In this document: one piece after another, positions 1 through 8,824 of the stretch
Numbering within the stretch: position 1 is the stretch's first letter
How the letters are laid out: each line of letters opens with the position of its first letter
Origin: JAVDCA01 sp963819385
GTDB taxonomy: Bacteria > Pseudomonadota > Alphaproteobacteria > Rhizobiales > Xanthobacteraceae
NCBI GenBank assembly: GCA_963819385.1
Contig: CAWFVV010000006.1
Span: 1,364,001-1,428,000, forward strand
DNA: 64,000 nucleotides
Reading direction: 5' to 3'
The notes under the pieces: model-generated
The model's database searches: none
What the model was told of the DNA's origin: nothing
The model's input: only the letters and a program-made list of their open reading frames with translations
Program-made: the position numbers and the translations under genes

Positions 1-23
1 GTGGTCGATGAGCAACGTGCAGA

Positions 24-2087
24 TCAGTGCACGTCCGCCCACACCTTGCGCTTGGTGAAGTAGAGCAGCCCCGCGAACACGACGAGGAAGATCATCACCT
101 GGAAGCCGATCCGGTGGCGCGCCTCGAGGTGCGGCTCGGCCGCCCACATCAGGAAGGCCGCGACGTCCTTGGCGTACTGATCCACCGTCTGCGGCGAGCC
201 GTCGGTGTACTCGACCTGCTTGTCGGTAAGCGGCGGCCGCATGCCGATCGCGTGGCCCGGGAAGTACTTGTTGTAGTAGGTGTTCGGCGCCAGCGTGACG
301 TTCGCGGGCTTCTCTCCGAAGCCGTTGAGGATGGCCGCGATGTAATCGGGGCCGGCCTCCTGATAGGGCACCACCATGTCGACCAGGAAGGTCGGGAAGC
401 CGCGCTTGTAGCCGCGCGCCTTGGCGAGCACCGACATGTCGGGCGGCAGCGCGCCGCCGGTCACCTGGCGCGCCTGCGCGTCGTTCTCGAACGGCGGCGG
501 GAAGTGGTCGGCGGGCCGGCCCGGCCGCTCGGCGATCTCGCCCTGGTCGTTGGCGTCCTTGACCTTGTATTCGGAGGCGATCGCGGCGACCTGCGCCTCG
601 GTGAAGCTCGGTCCCCCCGGCTCGCCGAGATTGCGGAACGACAGCAGCTTGAGGCTGTGACAGTTCTGGCAGACGTCGTGATAGACCTTGAAGCCGCGCT
701 GGAGCTGCGCCCGGTCATAGGTGCCGAAAGGGCCCGCGAACGACCACTTCTGCATGGGCGGATTGGGCGCCTCCGCCTCCTGCGCCGAGGCCTGCGTGGT
801 CGAGCCGAAGAGGCCGGCGAGGCCGAGCGCGAGGCCGACGAGCACGACCATGGCGGCGGCCTTGCCCTTCTTCTTGAGCACCGCGTCGGCGATCGAGTTC
901 GGCAGCGCCCGCGGCGTCTCGATCAGGCCGACCAGAGGCATCGCGATGAGGAAGAACGCGAAGTAGAGGAAGGTGAGCCACGGCGCGATTTGCGCATAGA
1001 TGCCGGAGGGCGGCTGCGAGCCGAGATAGCCGAGGCCGATGCAGACCGCGACAAAGAGCCAGAAGCAGATCTTGTAGATCGGCCGGTAGGTCGCCGACTT
1101 GATCCGCGACGTGTCGAGCCAGGGCACGAAGACGAGCACCAGGATCGACGAGAGCAGTGCGGTCACGCCGAACAGCTTGTTCGGGATCGAGCGCAGGATC
1201 GCGTAGAACGGCAGGTAGTACCACTCGGGCACGATCTCCGGCGGCGTCTGGGCCGGATTGGCCGGGATGTAGTTGTCGGCAGCCATCAGATAGTTCGGGC
1301 TGTAGAACACGAACCACGCAAAGATGATGCAGAACACGGCGAGGCCGAAGCCGTCCTTGGCGGTCGCATAGGGCGTGAACGGCACCGTATCCTTGTCGGA
1401 CTGCGGCTCGACGCCGGCCGGATTGTTCTGGCCGGCGACATGCAGCGCCCACACGTGCAGGACGACCACGCCGGCGATCACGAACGGCAGCAGATAATGC
1501 AGTGAGAAGAAACGCTGCAGGGTCGGGTTGCCGACCGCGTAGCCGCCCCACAGCCAGGTGACGATCGAGTCGCCGATCACCGGAATGGCCGAGAACAGGC
1601 TGGTGATCACGGTCGCGGCCCAGTAGCTCATCTGCCCCCACGGCAGCACGTAGCCCATGAAGCCAGCCGCCATCATCAGCAGATAGATGATCACGCCGAG
1701 GATCCACAGCACCTCGCGCGGCGCCTTGTAGGATCCGTAATAGAGGCCGCGGAACATGTGGATGTAGACGGCGAAGAAGAAGAACGAGGCGCCGGTGGCG
1801 TGCACGTAGCGCAGCAGCCAGCCGAAATTCACGTCGCGCATGATGTATTCGACGGAATTGAACGCGAGGTCGACGTTCGGCGTGTAATGCATCACCAATA
1901 CGATGCCGGTGACGATCTGCACCCCGAGCATGAAGGAGAGGATGCCGCCGAACGTCCACCAGTAGTTGAGGTTGCGCGGCGTCGGATAGGCCACGAAGGA
2001 GGAATGCACGAGGCCGATGATCGGCAGGCGCCGCTCGAACCACTTGAGAAACGCGTTCTGCGGCTGATAGGTCGAAGTTCCGCTCAT
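24..2087 (-). CDS. fbcH: Fused cytochrome b/c1 precursor of the bc1 complex
   Basis: This 687-residue protein carries both cytochrome subunits of ubiquinol-cytochrome c reductase, an inner-membrane complex that passes electrons from ubiquinol to cytochrome c and pumps protons. Residues 1 to about 400 are cytochrome b: the heme ligand pairs H96/H197 and H110/H211 are present, and the Qo-site PEWY motif lies at 287-290. A hydrophobic segment near 412-440 ending in an Ala-x-Ala-like site should be the internal signal peptide that lets the c1 part be cleaved off. Cytochrome c1 follows with CQNCH at 473-477 and a likely axial Met in GHAIGMRPP. The C-terminal anchor helix is at about 660-678. The one-chain b/c1 arrangement is known from Bradyrhizobium and Rhodopseudomonas relatives. 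The Rieske gene lies just upstream, 37 bp away. Confidence 0.97.
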   Translation of the reverse strand: MSGTSTYQPQNAFLKWFERRLPIIGLVHSSFVAYPTPRNLNYWWTFGGILSFMLGVQIVTGIVLVMHYTPNVDLAFNSVEYIMRDVNFGWLLRYVHATGASFFFFAVYIHMFRGLYYGSYKAPREVLWILGVIIYLLMMAAGFMGYVLPWGQMSYWAATVITSLFSAIPVIGDSIVTWLWGGYAVGNPTLQRFFSLHYLLPFVIAGVVVLHVWALHVAGQNNPAGVEPQSDKDTVPFTPYATAKDGFGLAVFCIIFAWFVFYSPNYLMAADNYIPANPAQTPPEIVPEWYYLPFYAILRSIPNKLFGVTALLSSILVLVFVPWLDTSRIKSATYRPIYKICFWLFVAVCIGLGYLGSQPPSGIYAQIAPWLTFLYFAFFLIAMPLVGLIETPRALPNSIADAVLKKKGKAAAMVVLVGLALGLAGLFGSTTQASAQEAEAPNPPMQKWSFAGPFGTYDRAQLQRGFKVYHDVCQNCHSLKLLSFRNLGEPGGPSFTEAQVAAIASEYKVKDANDQGEIAERPGRPADHFPPPFENDAQARQVTGGALPPDMSVLAKARGYKRGFPTFLVDMVVPYQEAGPDYIAAILNGFGEKPANVTLAPNTYYNKYFPGHAIGMRPPLTDKQVEYTDGSPQTVDQYAKDVAAFLMWAAEPHLEARHRIGFQVMIFLVVFAGLLYFTKRKVWADVH

Positions 2088-2124
2088 GGTGCCTTCTCGG
2101 TGCCTTCTCGAAAATGGCCGGCCG

Positions 2125-2643
2125 TCAGCCGATCGTGATCTTGCTGTCGGAGACGAACTTGTAGGGCGGGACGGCGAGGTTCAGGGGGGCCGGACCTTTG
2201 CGGATGCGGCCGGACGCGTCGTACTGCGAGCCGTGGCAGGGGCAGAACCAGCCGTCATATTCGCCCTGGTTGGCGAGCGGGATGCAGCCGAGATGCGTGC
2301 AGATGCCGATCAGCACCAGCCACTGGTCGTGGCCTTGCTGGACGCGTGACTGGTCGGTCTGCGGGTCTTTCAGGGTGTCGGTCGGGACGGCGCGGACCTC
2401 GTCGATCTCTTTCTTGGTGCGGTGGCTGATGAAGATCGGCTTGCTGCGCCAGAACACCTTGATGACCTGCCCCTCGGCGATCGGCGAGAGGTCGATGTCG
2501 ACCGGCGCGCCGGCCGCGATCGTCGAGGCATCCGGATTCATCTGGCCGATCAGCGGTATCAGCGTGGCGGCCGCGCCGATGGCGCCCACGGCGCCGGAGG
2601 CAATGTAAAGAAAATCGCGCCGCGTCGGCTCGGCCGATGACAT
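2125..2643 (-). CDS. petA: Rieske iron-sulfur subunit of the bc1 complex
   Basis: A 172-residue Rieske protein that carries the high-potential [2Fe-2S] centre accepting the first electron from ubiquinol. The N-terminal RRDFLYIASG stretch (8-17), followed by a hydrophobic segment, is a twin-arginine-type signal anchor. Cluster-binding boxes are CTHLGC (C115, H117) and CPCH (C134, H137), with C120 and C136 as the usual disulfide pair. It is first in a two-gene operon with the b/c1 gene downstream. The ATG at 2643 is used here. An in-frame GTG three codons upstream (2652) sits better behind an AGGA box, so the real start may be there. Confidence 0.95.
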   Translation of the reverse strand: MSSAEPTRRDFLYIASGAVGAIGAAATLIPLIGQMNPDASTIAAGAPVDIDLSPIAEGQVIKVFWRSKPIFISHRTKKEIDEVRAVPTDTLKDPQTDQSRVQQGHDQWLVLIGICTHLGCIPLANQGEYDGWFCPCHGSQYDASGRIRKGPAPLNLAVPPYKFVSDSKITIG

Positions 2644-2908
2644 CGTCGTCACGATCTTGGTTCCTTTCTGTTCCGTCGGCCCGCGTGTGCGGCGAACCCC
2701 TTGGCGCCCCCGTCGGAGCCGCCCCCCATTCCGGCGGGAAATCCGGCCGCAGCCGGCCCTGGGGAAGGCGGCCAAGCGGCACGATCTCGCGGCGTTCTAT
2801 TGGCACCACTGGAATAATAGCGCAAGTCCGACGAAAGGAACCCTGGCCAAAGCACTTGATAACCGGCAATTTCCCTGCATCTGGCGCAGGGAGGACCGCT
2901 CGCCGCGC

Positions 2909-3368
2909 ATGCGCATTGCCCTGTTCGAGCCCGACATTCCACAGAACACCGGAACGATTCTCCGAACTCGCGGCCTGCCTCGGGCTCGAGGCCCACCTGA
3001 TCGAGCCGGCCGGCTTCCCGACCAGCGACCGCGCCTTCCGCCGCGCCGGCATGGATTATCTCGATCAGGTCGAGCTGGTCCGGCATGCGTCCTGGGGCGC
3101 CTTCGAGGACTGGCGGCGAGCGCAGGGGCTGCGCCTCGTTCTGTTCACCACGCGCGCCGCGACCTCCTACCTCGACCACGCATTCGCGCCGCACGACATC
3201 CTGGTGTTCGGCCGCGAATTGGCCGGCGTGCCGGACGCCGTGCATGCCGCCGCCGAGACGCGGCTGCGGATCCCGATGCAGCCCGGCATGCGCTCGCTCA
3301 ATGTGGCGATGACGTGCGCGATGGCGGTGGGCGAGGCGCTGCGGCAGGCGGAGAGAAATCGCGAATAG
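2909..3368 (+). CDS. trmL: tRNA (cytidine34-2'-O)-methyltransferase TrmL, frameshifted
   Basis: A SPOUT-family enzyme that methylates the ribose of wobble position 34 in leucine tRNAs. The start ATG at 2909 opens with MRIALFEPDIPQNTGTILR, the family N-terminus. After codon 19 the reading frame moves by one base at about 2966 (an extra base in CGAACTCG) and the rest of the conserved protein follows: LAACLGLEAHLIEPAGFP, then FRRAGMDYLD, and the C-terminal knot MRSLNVAMT. No other lesion is visible, and the corrected product is about 152 residues, normal for TrmL. This may be a sequencing indel. The TAG stop lies within the first unit of a palindromic repeat. Confidence 0.85.
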
Positions 3369-3441
3369 TGAATAGCGAATGGCGAATAGGGGCCGCGGAC
3401 GCTACTATTCGCCACTCGCCATTCGCCACTCGCCATTCGCA
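3362..3441. repeat. GAATAG/GAATGG palindromic repeat, copy 1
   Basis: Direct copies of a unit like GAATAGCGAATGGCG on the left face inverted copies (ATTCGCCACTCGCC) on the right across a short GC-rich centre, so the whole can fold into a long hairpin. It fills the trmL-hemF gap and overlaps the trmL stop codon. Related copies are at 35556-35640 and 62626-62700. Confidence 0.8.
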
Positions 3442-3456
3442 AATTCACCGAACCCC

Positions 3457-4371
3457 ATGGACACCGGACAACTCGAAGGACGCAAGGCGCGCGCGCGGGC
3501 ATGGTTCGAAGCCCTGCGCGACGACATCTGCGCGGCGCTCGAAGCGCTCGAGGATGCGGCGCCGGCGGCGCTTTATGGCGCCGCCGCGGCCGGCCGCTTC
3601 GCACGCACGCCATGGACCCGCGCCGATCATACGGGCGTGCCTGGCGGCGGCGGCACCATGGGGATGATGAAAGGCCGGCTGTTCGAGAAGGCCGGCGTGC
3701 ACGCCTCGACCGTGTTCGGCGAGTTCGCGCCCGAGTTTCGCGCCCAGATCCCCGGCGCCGAGGCCGACCCGCGCTTCTGGGCCTCGGGCATCTCGCTGAT
3801 CGCCCATCCACTCAATCCGAATGTCCCGGCCGTGCACATGAACACGCGCTTCGTGGTCACCAGCAAAGCCTGGTTCGGCGGCGGCGCCGATCTTACGCCG
3901 CTGCTCGACCGGCGCCGCACCCAGGACGATCCGGACACCAGGGATTTCCACGCCGCCATGCGGGCCGCCTGCGACGCCCATCCGGCCGTCGCGCCATACG
4001 ACAAGTACAAAAAGTGGTGCGACGACTATTTCTTCCTCAAGCACCGCAACGAAATGCGCGGCATCGGCGGCATCTTCTACGATTACCTCGCGTCGGGCGA
4101 CTGGGATGCGGATTTCGCCTTCACGCGGGAGGTCGGACGCGCCTTCGTCGGCATCTATCCGGCGCTGGTGCGGCGAAACATGGCGCTGCCGTGGAGCGCG
4201 GATGAGCGCGAGGAGCAGCTCGTGCGGCGCGGCCGCTACGTCGAGTTCAACCTGCTCTACGACCGCGGCACCCTGTTCGGCCTCAAGACCGGCGGCAATG
4301 TCGAACTCGATCCTCTCGTCGATGCCGCCCGTGGTGAAGTGGCCATGAGGTGGTTCATGAGGTGGTCATGA
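3457..4371 (+). CDS. hemF: Oxygen-dependent coproporphyrinogen III oxidase, C-terminal frameshift
   Basis: Converts coproporphyrinogen III to protoporphyrinogen IX in heme synthesis, using O2. Conserved HemF blocks are visible: GVPGGGGTMGMM near 62-73, HMNTRFV, WFGGGADLTPLL, YDKYKKWCDDYF, HRNEMRGIGGIFYDYL and RGRYVEFNLLYDRGT. The family normally ends in a motif like LPPxVxW. Here that ending (SILSSMPPVVKWP, stop at 4348) lies in the next frame, reached by dropping one base at about 4306. Read without correction, the protein runs to 4371 with an atypical tail. The interval covers the uncorrected frame. The following gene starts next to or inside this end. Confidence 0.9.
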   Translation: MDTGQLEGRKARARAWFEALRDDICAALEALEDAAPAALYGAAAAGRFARTPWTRADHTGVPGGGGTMGMMKGRLFEKAGVHASTVFGEFAPEFRAQIPGAEADPRFWASGISLIAHPLNPNVPAVHMNTRFVVTSKAWFGGGADLTPLLDRRRTQDDPDTRDFHAAMRAACDAHPAVAPYDKYKKWCDDYFFLKHRNEMRGIGGIFYDYLASGDWDADFAFTREVGRAFVGIYPALVRRNMALPWSADEREEQLVRRGRYVEFNLLYDRGTLFGLKTGGNVELDPLVDAARGEVAMRWFMRWS

Positions 4372-5267
4372 GCGCGTCCGACGAGCCGAACGCGCCGTGC
4401 CGGCTGGGCCGGCTGATCCGCCCCGCCCTGTGGCGGGCGGCCGTCCACGGGCTCGCGGCCGTGCTGGTGGTGACCGCGGTCGTCGTGCCGCTCGCCTCGC
4501 TCGGCTGGACCACGCTGGCGATCTTCACGGCCGTCGTGCTCGGCCTCAATCTCGGCCTGTGGGCGGGGCGCGGCAGCGGCCTCGCGTCGCTCGCCGGCGC
4601 CGTGCTGATGCCGATCGTCGGGCTCGTCATCGCACATTACTCCGACGTGCAGATGATGGGTCCGAACGCCGGCGTGATCGCGCTCCATGACATTGGGCGC
4701 TTTCCCTATGCGGCCCAGTTCCGCTTCACCGATGCGCGGGTCGCGACCGAGTTCGCCACATCCTCCCAGCCGCGCCGGCCGGACGGCGCCGCCCAGCGGG
4801 GCGCCTGGCGGATCGCGCCGATCGTGTCGAGCAGCTGGACGCCGACCGAGCCGGTGCAGGCCTGGGCGGTGGCAAGGGTGTCGGGCTATGGACCGCTCGA
4901 CTTCCGCACGCCGCGCAGCTGGCAGCAGCAAAGTTACCGGGCAGGCGTGCGCTATGTCGCGACCGCGTTCTCGCCCGCGCACACGGCGCTGACGCGCGCG
5001 CTCGAGCGCTTCGACCTCACGGCCGCGCCGCAGGCGCCCCTGCTCTACTGGGTCGAGGAGCCGCAATCGGTCATCGCCGACGAGCGCACTTTCCTCGCCT
5101 GGGTGATGTTCGGCGGCGTCGCGACCTGGCTCTTCTTCCTGATCGGCGAGGCGCTGCTGGTGCCCACGGCCGCGCCGCCCGATGCACCACACGGCCCACC
5201 GCTGCCGAGCGAGCGCCCCTCCGAGGCCGCCGCCCTGCCGCAGACGGTCGAGGGCGGCGCGGCGTGA
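4368..5267 (+). CDS. Unknown membrane protein
   Basis: I do not recognise the family. The 299-residue product has two close N-terminal membrane segments (about 25-50 and 55-85), a soluble central part of about 150 residues without known motifs, and one more membrane helix near 245-265 before a Pro/Ala-rich tail. It starts with ATG at 4368 (a GTG at 4350 is in the same frame) directly after hemF. It overlaps the next gene by four bases (GTGA), so translation of the pair is probably coupled. Confidence 0.75.
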   Translation: MSASDEPNAPCRLGRLIRPALWRAAVHGLAAVLVVTAVVVPLASLGWTTLAIFTAVVLGLNLGLWAGRGSGLASLAGAVLMPIVGLVIAHYSDVQMMGPNAGVIALHDIGRFPYAAQFRFTDARVATEFATSSQPRRPDGAAQRGAWRIAPIVSSSWTPTEPVQAWAVARVSGYGPLDFRTPRSWQQQSYRAGVRYVATAFSPAHTALTRALERFDLTAAPQAPLLYWVEEPQSVIADERTFLAWVMFGGVATWLFFLIGEALLVPTAAPPDAPHGPPLPSERPSEAAALPQTVEGGAA

Positions 5268-5968
5268 CGAGCGACGCCCAGGCGCGCTACGCCATCTACT
5301 TCGTGCCGGCGGCGGATTCCGACCTCTATCGCTTCGGCAGCGCCATGCTCGGATACGATTGCTATTCGGGCGACGACGTCCCCATGCCGGCCGAGCCGGG
5401 CCTCGATCCGCGGACATGGCACAAGCTGACCGACGAACCGCGCCGCTACGGCTTCCATGCCACCCTCAAGGCGCCGTTCCGGCTCGCCGACGGATGCGAC
5501 GAGGCGCAGCTTGCCCGCGCCTTCCTCGATTTCGCGCGCCACGGACACCCACCCGTCCGCATCGCGCCGGAGATCCGCCTGCTCGGCACGTTCACGGCGA
5601 TCGTGCCGGGCGAGCCATCGGCACCGCTTGCGGCCCTCGCAGATCGGTGCACGACGGAATTCGACGCATTCCGGGCGCCGATGCCGGCGGAGGAGCGCGC
5701 ACGCCGCACCGCCAGCCTGAACGAGCGCCAGCTGCGCAATCTCGATCGCTGGGGTTACCCGTATGTCTTCGCGGATTTCCGCTTTCACATGACCCTGACG
5801 GGCCGTCTCGCGCCCGACCAGCAGGACGCGATGCCCGCCATCCTGCGCCGGCATTTTGCCCGCATGTGCCGCGACGCTCCGATCGCGGTCGACCGGCTCG
5901 GGCTGTTCAAGCAGGCGCACGCGGACGCGCGGTTTCGCGTGCTGCACCATGCGGAGATCGCTTCGTAG
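5264..5968 (+). CDS. DUF1045 phosphonate-metabolism protein, 2H-phosphoesterase-like
   Basis: A 234-residue protein of the DUF1045 family, which is found with C-P lyase genes. Two His-x-Thr motifs, in RYGFHATLKAP (about residue 65) and FRFHMTLTGRL (about 170), match the paired catalytic motifs of 2H phosphoesterases, which act on cyclic phosphates. No phnP is present in the window, so this protein could hydrolyse the cyclic ribose phosphate made by C-P lyase. That role is inference. The start is a GTG overlapping the previous stop. It converges on phnE, and its TAG stop is the first TAG of the adjacent palindromic element. Confidence 0.85.
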   Translation: MTSDAQARYAIYFVPAADSDLYRFGSAMLGYDCYSGDDVPMPAEPGLDPRTWHKLTDEPRRYGFHATLKAPFRLADGCDEAQLARAFLDFARHGHPPVRIAPEIRLLGTFTAIVPGEPSAPLAALADRCTTEFDAFRAPMPAEERARRTASLNERQLRNLDRWGYPYVFADFRFHMTLTGRLAPDQQDAMPAILRRHFARMCRDAPIAVDRLGLFKQAHADARFRVLHHAEIAS

Positions 5969-6065
5969 GGTGGGCGACCGCGCCCCGGCTGTCCGCGTGG
6001 GCAAAATCGCTCGCCCGCGGTTGCCCACGCGGACTGACGTGCCAAGCGATTTTGCCCACCCTACG
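5965..6065. repeat. GTGGGCAAAATCGC palindromic repeat, copy 1
   Basis: A roughly 100-bp imperfect palindrome with outer arms GTAGGGTGGGC and GCCCACCCTAC and inner repeats of GCGTGGGCAAAATCGC and its complement. It lies between two converging genes. Related copies are near 42175-42305 and 63605-63764. Confidence 0.8.
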
Positions 6066-6068
6066 AAG

Positions 6069-6884
6069 TCAGGAAATCTTCTCACGCAACACTGCGGAAA
6101 GCCGTTCGGCCGCCTGCACGATCACGAAGGTGATGATCAGCAGCAGCGAGACTTCGCGGTACTGGAAGAGGTTCATCGCGGTGAGGAGCTGGAAGCCGAT
6201 GCCGCCGGCGCCGACGAAGCCCAGCACCAGGGAGGAGCGGATGTTCTCGTCGAGCCGGTAGAGCGAGATGCCGAGCAGCGAGGGCAGCACCGACGGCACC
6301 ACCCCGTGGGTGAAGAGCTGGATGCGGCGCGCGCCGGTGAGCGCAAGCGCGTCGATCGGCGCCATGTCCATCTGCTCGATCGTCTCGGCAAAGAGCCGGC
6401 CCAGCATGCCGATCGAATGCACCGCGAGCGCGAGCCCGCCCGGAAACGGCCCGAGCCCGACCGCGGTGACGAAGAACAGCGCCCATACGAGGTCCGGCAC
6501 CGCGCGGCAGAAGCCGATGATGGCGCGCGCGACGAAGTACACCGGACGCGACGGGCTGACATTGGACGCCGCGAGCACCGCCAACGGGATCGCCAGCACG
6601 ACGCCGCCGACCGTGCCGAAGATCGCGATGTCGATCGTCTCGAGCGCCGGCCACAGCTCGGTGGCGAACTTCTCGAAGTCCGGCGGCACCGCGCGGCGGA
6701 TGATGTCGGCCATGCCGTGCACGCCGGTGATGAGATCCTGCGGCCGCGCCTCGACCACAATGCACGATTGAACGAAGATCAGCAGCAGGACGAACGCGAT
6801 GCCGATGCGCTTCACGAGCACCAGCGTGCCGGTGCGCCCGAGGTCGCGCGCATCGGCTCCGATCGTCGCGGTCGGCGCGCTCAC
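6069..6884 (-). CDS. phnE: Phosphonate ABC transporter permease
   Basis: The membrane subunit of the phosphonate importer, 271 residues with about six hydrophobic helices. The family C-terminal block SLYRLDENIRSS, followed by LGFVGAGGIG, forms the contact with the ATPase. The GTG start overlaps the phnC stop by four bases (GTGA), which indicates translational coupling in a phnD-phnC-phnE order. Only one permease gene is present, as in many phn loci. Confidence 0.95.
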   Translation of the reverse strand: MSAPTATIGADARDLGRTGTLVLVKRIGIAFVLLLIFVQSCIVVEARPQDLITGVHGMADIIRRAVPPDFEKFATELWPALETIDIAIFGTVGGVVLAIPLAVLAASNVSPSRPVYFVARAIIGFCRAVPDLVWALFFVTAVGLGPFPGGLALAVHSIGMLGRLFAETIEQMDMAPIDALALTGARRIQLFTHGVVPSVLPSLLGISLYRLDENIRSSLVLGFVGAGGIGFQLLTAMNLFQYREVSLLLIITFVIVQAAERLSAVLREKIS

Positions 6885-7624
6885 GCGGCCTCGCTGAGAT
6901 AGAGGCGGCGCACCGTCTCGCGCGAGAGCTCGGCCTGCGGCAGGTCGAACGCCATGGCGCCGTCGCGGATGCCGACCAGGCGATCGGCGTATTTGTACGC
7001 CAGGTCGACCTGATGCAGCACGCACAGCACCGCGAGGTTTTCCTCGACCGCGAGCCGGCGCAGCAGGCGCATGATCTCCTCGGCGGCCTCCGGATCGAGG
7101 CTCGCGATCGGCTCGTCGGCGAGCAGCACGCGCGGATGCTGTGCGAGCGCGCGGGCGATCGCGACGCGCTGCGCCTGGCCGCCCGAAAGCGTGCCGGCGC
7201 GCTGATGCGCGAGGTGGGCGAGCCCGACCTCGGCGAGATGGTTGTGCGCGGCCGCAAGCTCGCTCGCCGGCAATCCGCCGAGCGTCGTCCAAATTCCGCC
7301 GAGCCGGCCGAGCGCGCCGGTCGCCACATTGGCGAGCACGCTGCGCCGCCGCACCAGGCTGCCGTGCTGCGAGATGAGGGCAAGCTGGAGGCGCGCGCGG
7401 CGCAGCGGCTCGCCCTCGAGCCGCGCAAGGTCGGTGCCGGCGACGCTGACCTCGCCCTCGGCCGGCGTGAGCGTGCGGGTAATGCAGCGCAGAAGCGTCG
7501 TCTTGCCGCTGCCATTGCCGCCCAGCACGATCACAAGCTCGCCGGCGTTCACCGCGATGTTGAATCGCGAGAGCGCCAGCTTGCCGTTCGGGTAGCGCAG
7601 CGTGAGATCGCGGACCTTCAACAC
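6881..7624 (-). CDS. phnC: Phosphonate ABC transporter ATP-binding protein
   Basis: The ATPase of the phosphonate importer, about 247 residues. Walker A GGNGSGKTT is at 35-43, the Q-loop is in ALISQHGS, the signature is LSGGQAQR and Walker B is VLLADEPIASLD. I place the start at a GTG 35 bp after phnD. The frame is open far upstream into phnD, because an indel there puts the phnD N-terminus in the same frame, so an apparent 595-residue PhnD-PhnC fusion is an artefact. Confidence 0.93.
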   Translation of the reverse strand: MLKVRDLTLRYPNGKLALSRFNIAVNAGELVIVLGGNGSGKTTLLRCITRTLTPAEGEVSVAGTDLARLEGEPLRRARLQLALISQHGSLVRRRSVLANVATGALGRLGGIWTTLGGLPASELAAAHNHLAEVGLAHLAHQRAGTLSGGQAQRVAIARALAQHPRVLLADEPIASLDPEAAEEIMRLLRRLAVEENLAVLCVLHQVDLAYKYADRLVGIRDGAMAFDLPQAELSRETVRRLYLSEAA

Positions 7625-7659
7625 GTCGCGATTCCAGCCCTGTCGAGTGGTGGCGACAC

Positions 7660-8569
7660 CTACATCGCCGCCAGATCGATGTGCAGCGTCTTCACCAGGT
7701 CGCGGATGCCGTTGTAGGAGGCGTCGGACTGCGGCACGAAGCGCAGGCCGTGCGACCCGATGAGCTTGCGATCGGCCTCGGCGAGCTCCGAGAGGTCGAG
7801 GTTCTGCACGATCGCGATCAGCCGCTTCTTGAAGCCCTCCGGCAGGTCGCCGCGCACCGCGATCGGATCGATCGGGATCGGGTCCGACTTCCACAGGAAC
7901 ACGACGTCGCCGTCCTTGTAATGGCCGCGCTGCGTCGCCAACTCGATCTGCTCGCTGTTGAGCTCGCCGGCGTCGACCTTGTGGTTGCGCAGCGCCTCGA
8001 ACGAGGCCGTGTGGCTGCCCGCGTAGAGCGCGCGCGACATCTTTGTCGGGATCGAGCCCGACCTTGCGCAGGCCATAGGCCGGGAAAAGATGACCCGAGG
8101 TCGAGGCCGGATCGGAGAACGCGAACGAGTGGCCCTTGATCTCCGCGGCCGTCTTGATGCCGGAGCCGGGCCAGGTGACGAGGCTCGCCCAATAGGTGTT
8201 CGGCTTGTTATCCGCGGTGGCGAAGGTCGCGATCGCCTCGGCCTTGGCGATTTGGTGCGCCAGCACGTAGCCGAGCGGGCCGAATTGGCCCATCTCGAGC
8301 TTGCCGTTGCGCATCGCCTCGATCTCGGCGTTGTAATTGGTGGCGACGTAGACCCTGACCTCGCAGCCGAGCTTGTCGCCGATGAGCTTGCCGATCTTGT
8401 CGTAGATCGGCACGAGCTTCGGCGCGGTATCGTACGGCTCTACGCCGAACCGAACCGTGCCGCCGTTCGGGCAGTCCTTGGCGGTCTCGGCGACCGCCAG
8501 CGAGGATGTGGCGAGGAGCGCCACGAGCGCGGCACCGGCCGCACTGGCAAAGACGAATCCCTGTTTCAT
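7660..8569 (-). CDS. phnD: Phosphonate-binding periplasmic protein, frameshifted
   Basis: The solute receptor that delivers phosphonates to PhnCE. The ATG at 8569 begins a 28-residue signal peptide ending near SLAVAET. The mature N-terminus then runs through VRFGVEPYDT and FSDPASTSGHLFPAYGLRK. Near 8034-8046, in a CG-repeat run (CGCGCGCGC), the frame changes and the family sequence continues as SRALYAGSHTASFEAL, then ELNSEQIELA, to the stop at 7660. Loss of one CG unit would explain it. The corrected length of about 303 residues is normal. It is preceded by a gap holding two hairpins. Confidence 0.88.
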
Positions 8570-8684
8570 TGGACGACCCCTTATGGTTCTGGCGTCGTCC
8601 GATGCGCTAACAGGGGCGCATGACACTCCCGTGAACCAAGAGGGGCCTGTCGGGCTTTCGCTAGACAAGCGGCTGCGACGATTA

Positions 8685-8733
8685 GAGCATGATCCCGAAA
8701 AGTGGATACCGGTTTTCGGAAAAGATCATGCTC
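8685..8733. repeat. AGCATGATC palindromic element
   Basis: Outer arms GAGCATGATC and GATCATGCTC enclose inner arms CCGAAAA and TTTTCGG around a short GTGGATACCGG centre. This 49-bp element is of a kind common between genes in Rhizobiales. It lies between phnM and phnD and could stabilise or pause the transcript there. Confidence 0.75.
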
Positions 8734-8750
8734 AAACAACCAACTAAAGC

Positions 8751-8779
8751 GTGGTGACGATTCGAAGAAACGTCACCAC
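8751..8779. terminator. Stem-loop between phnM and phnD
   Basis: A perfect 9-bp stem (GTGGTGACG / CGTCACCAC) with an 11-nt loop, 45 bp after the phnM stop. The tract after the stem on the minus strand is only modestly T-rich, so it may be an attenuator or mRNA-stabilising hairpin rather than a full terminator. Confidence 0.4.
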
Positions 8780-8824
8780 GGTTTAGGCCTTTTGCTGTGG
8801 ATGGCGGCGCTGCGCCGCAACGCA

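Noticed and set aside
6881..8668. Apparent 595-residue PhnD-PhnC fusion protein
   Set aside because: The PhnD C-terminus is intact in another frame (7660 to about 8040). The joined frame between the PhnD N-terminus and PhnC is a nonsense arginine/alanine-rich stretch caused by the indel near 8040.
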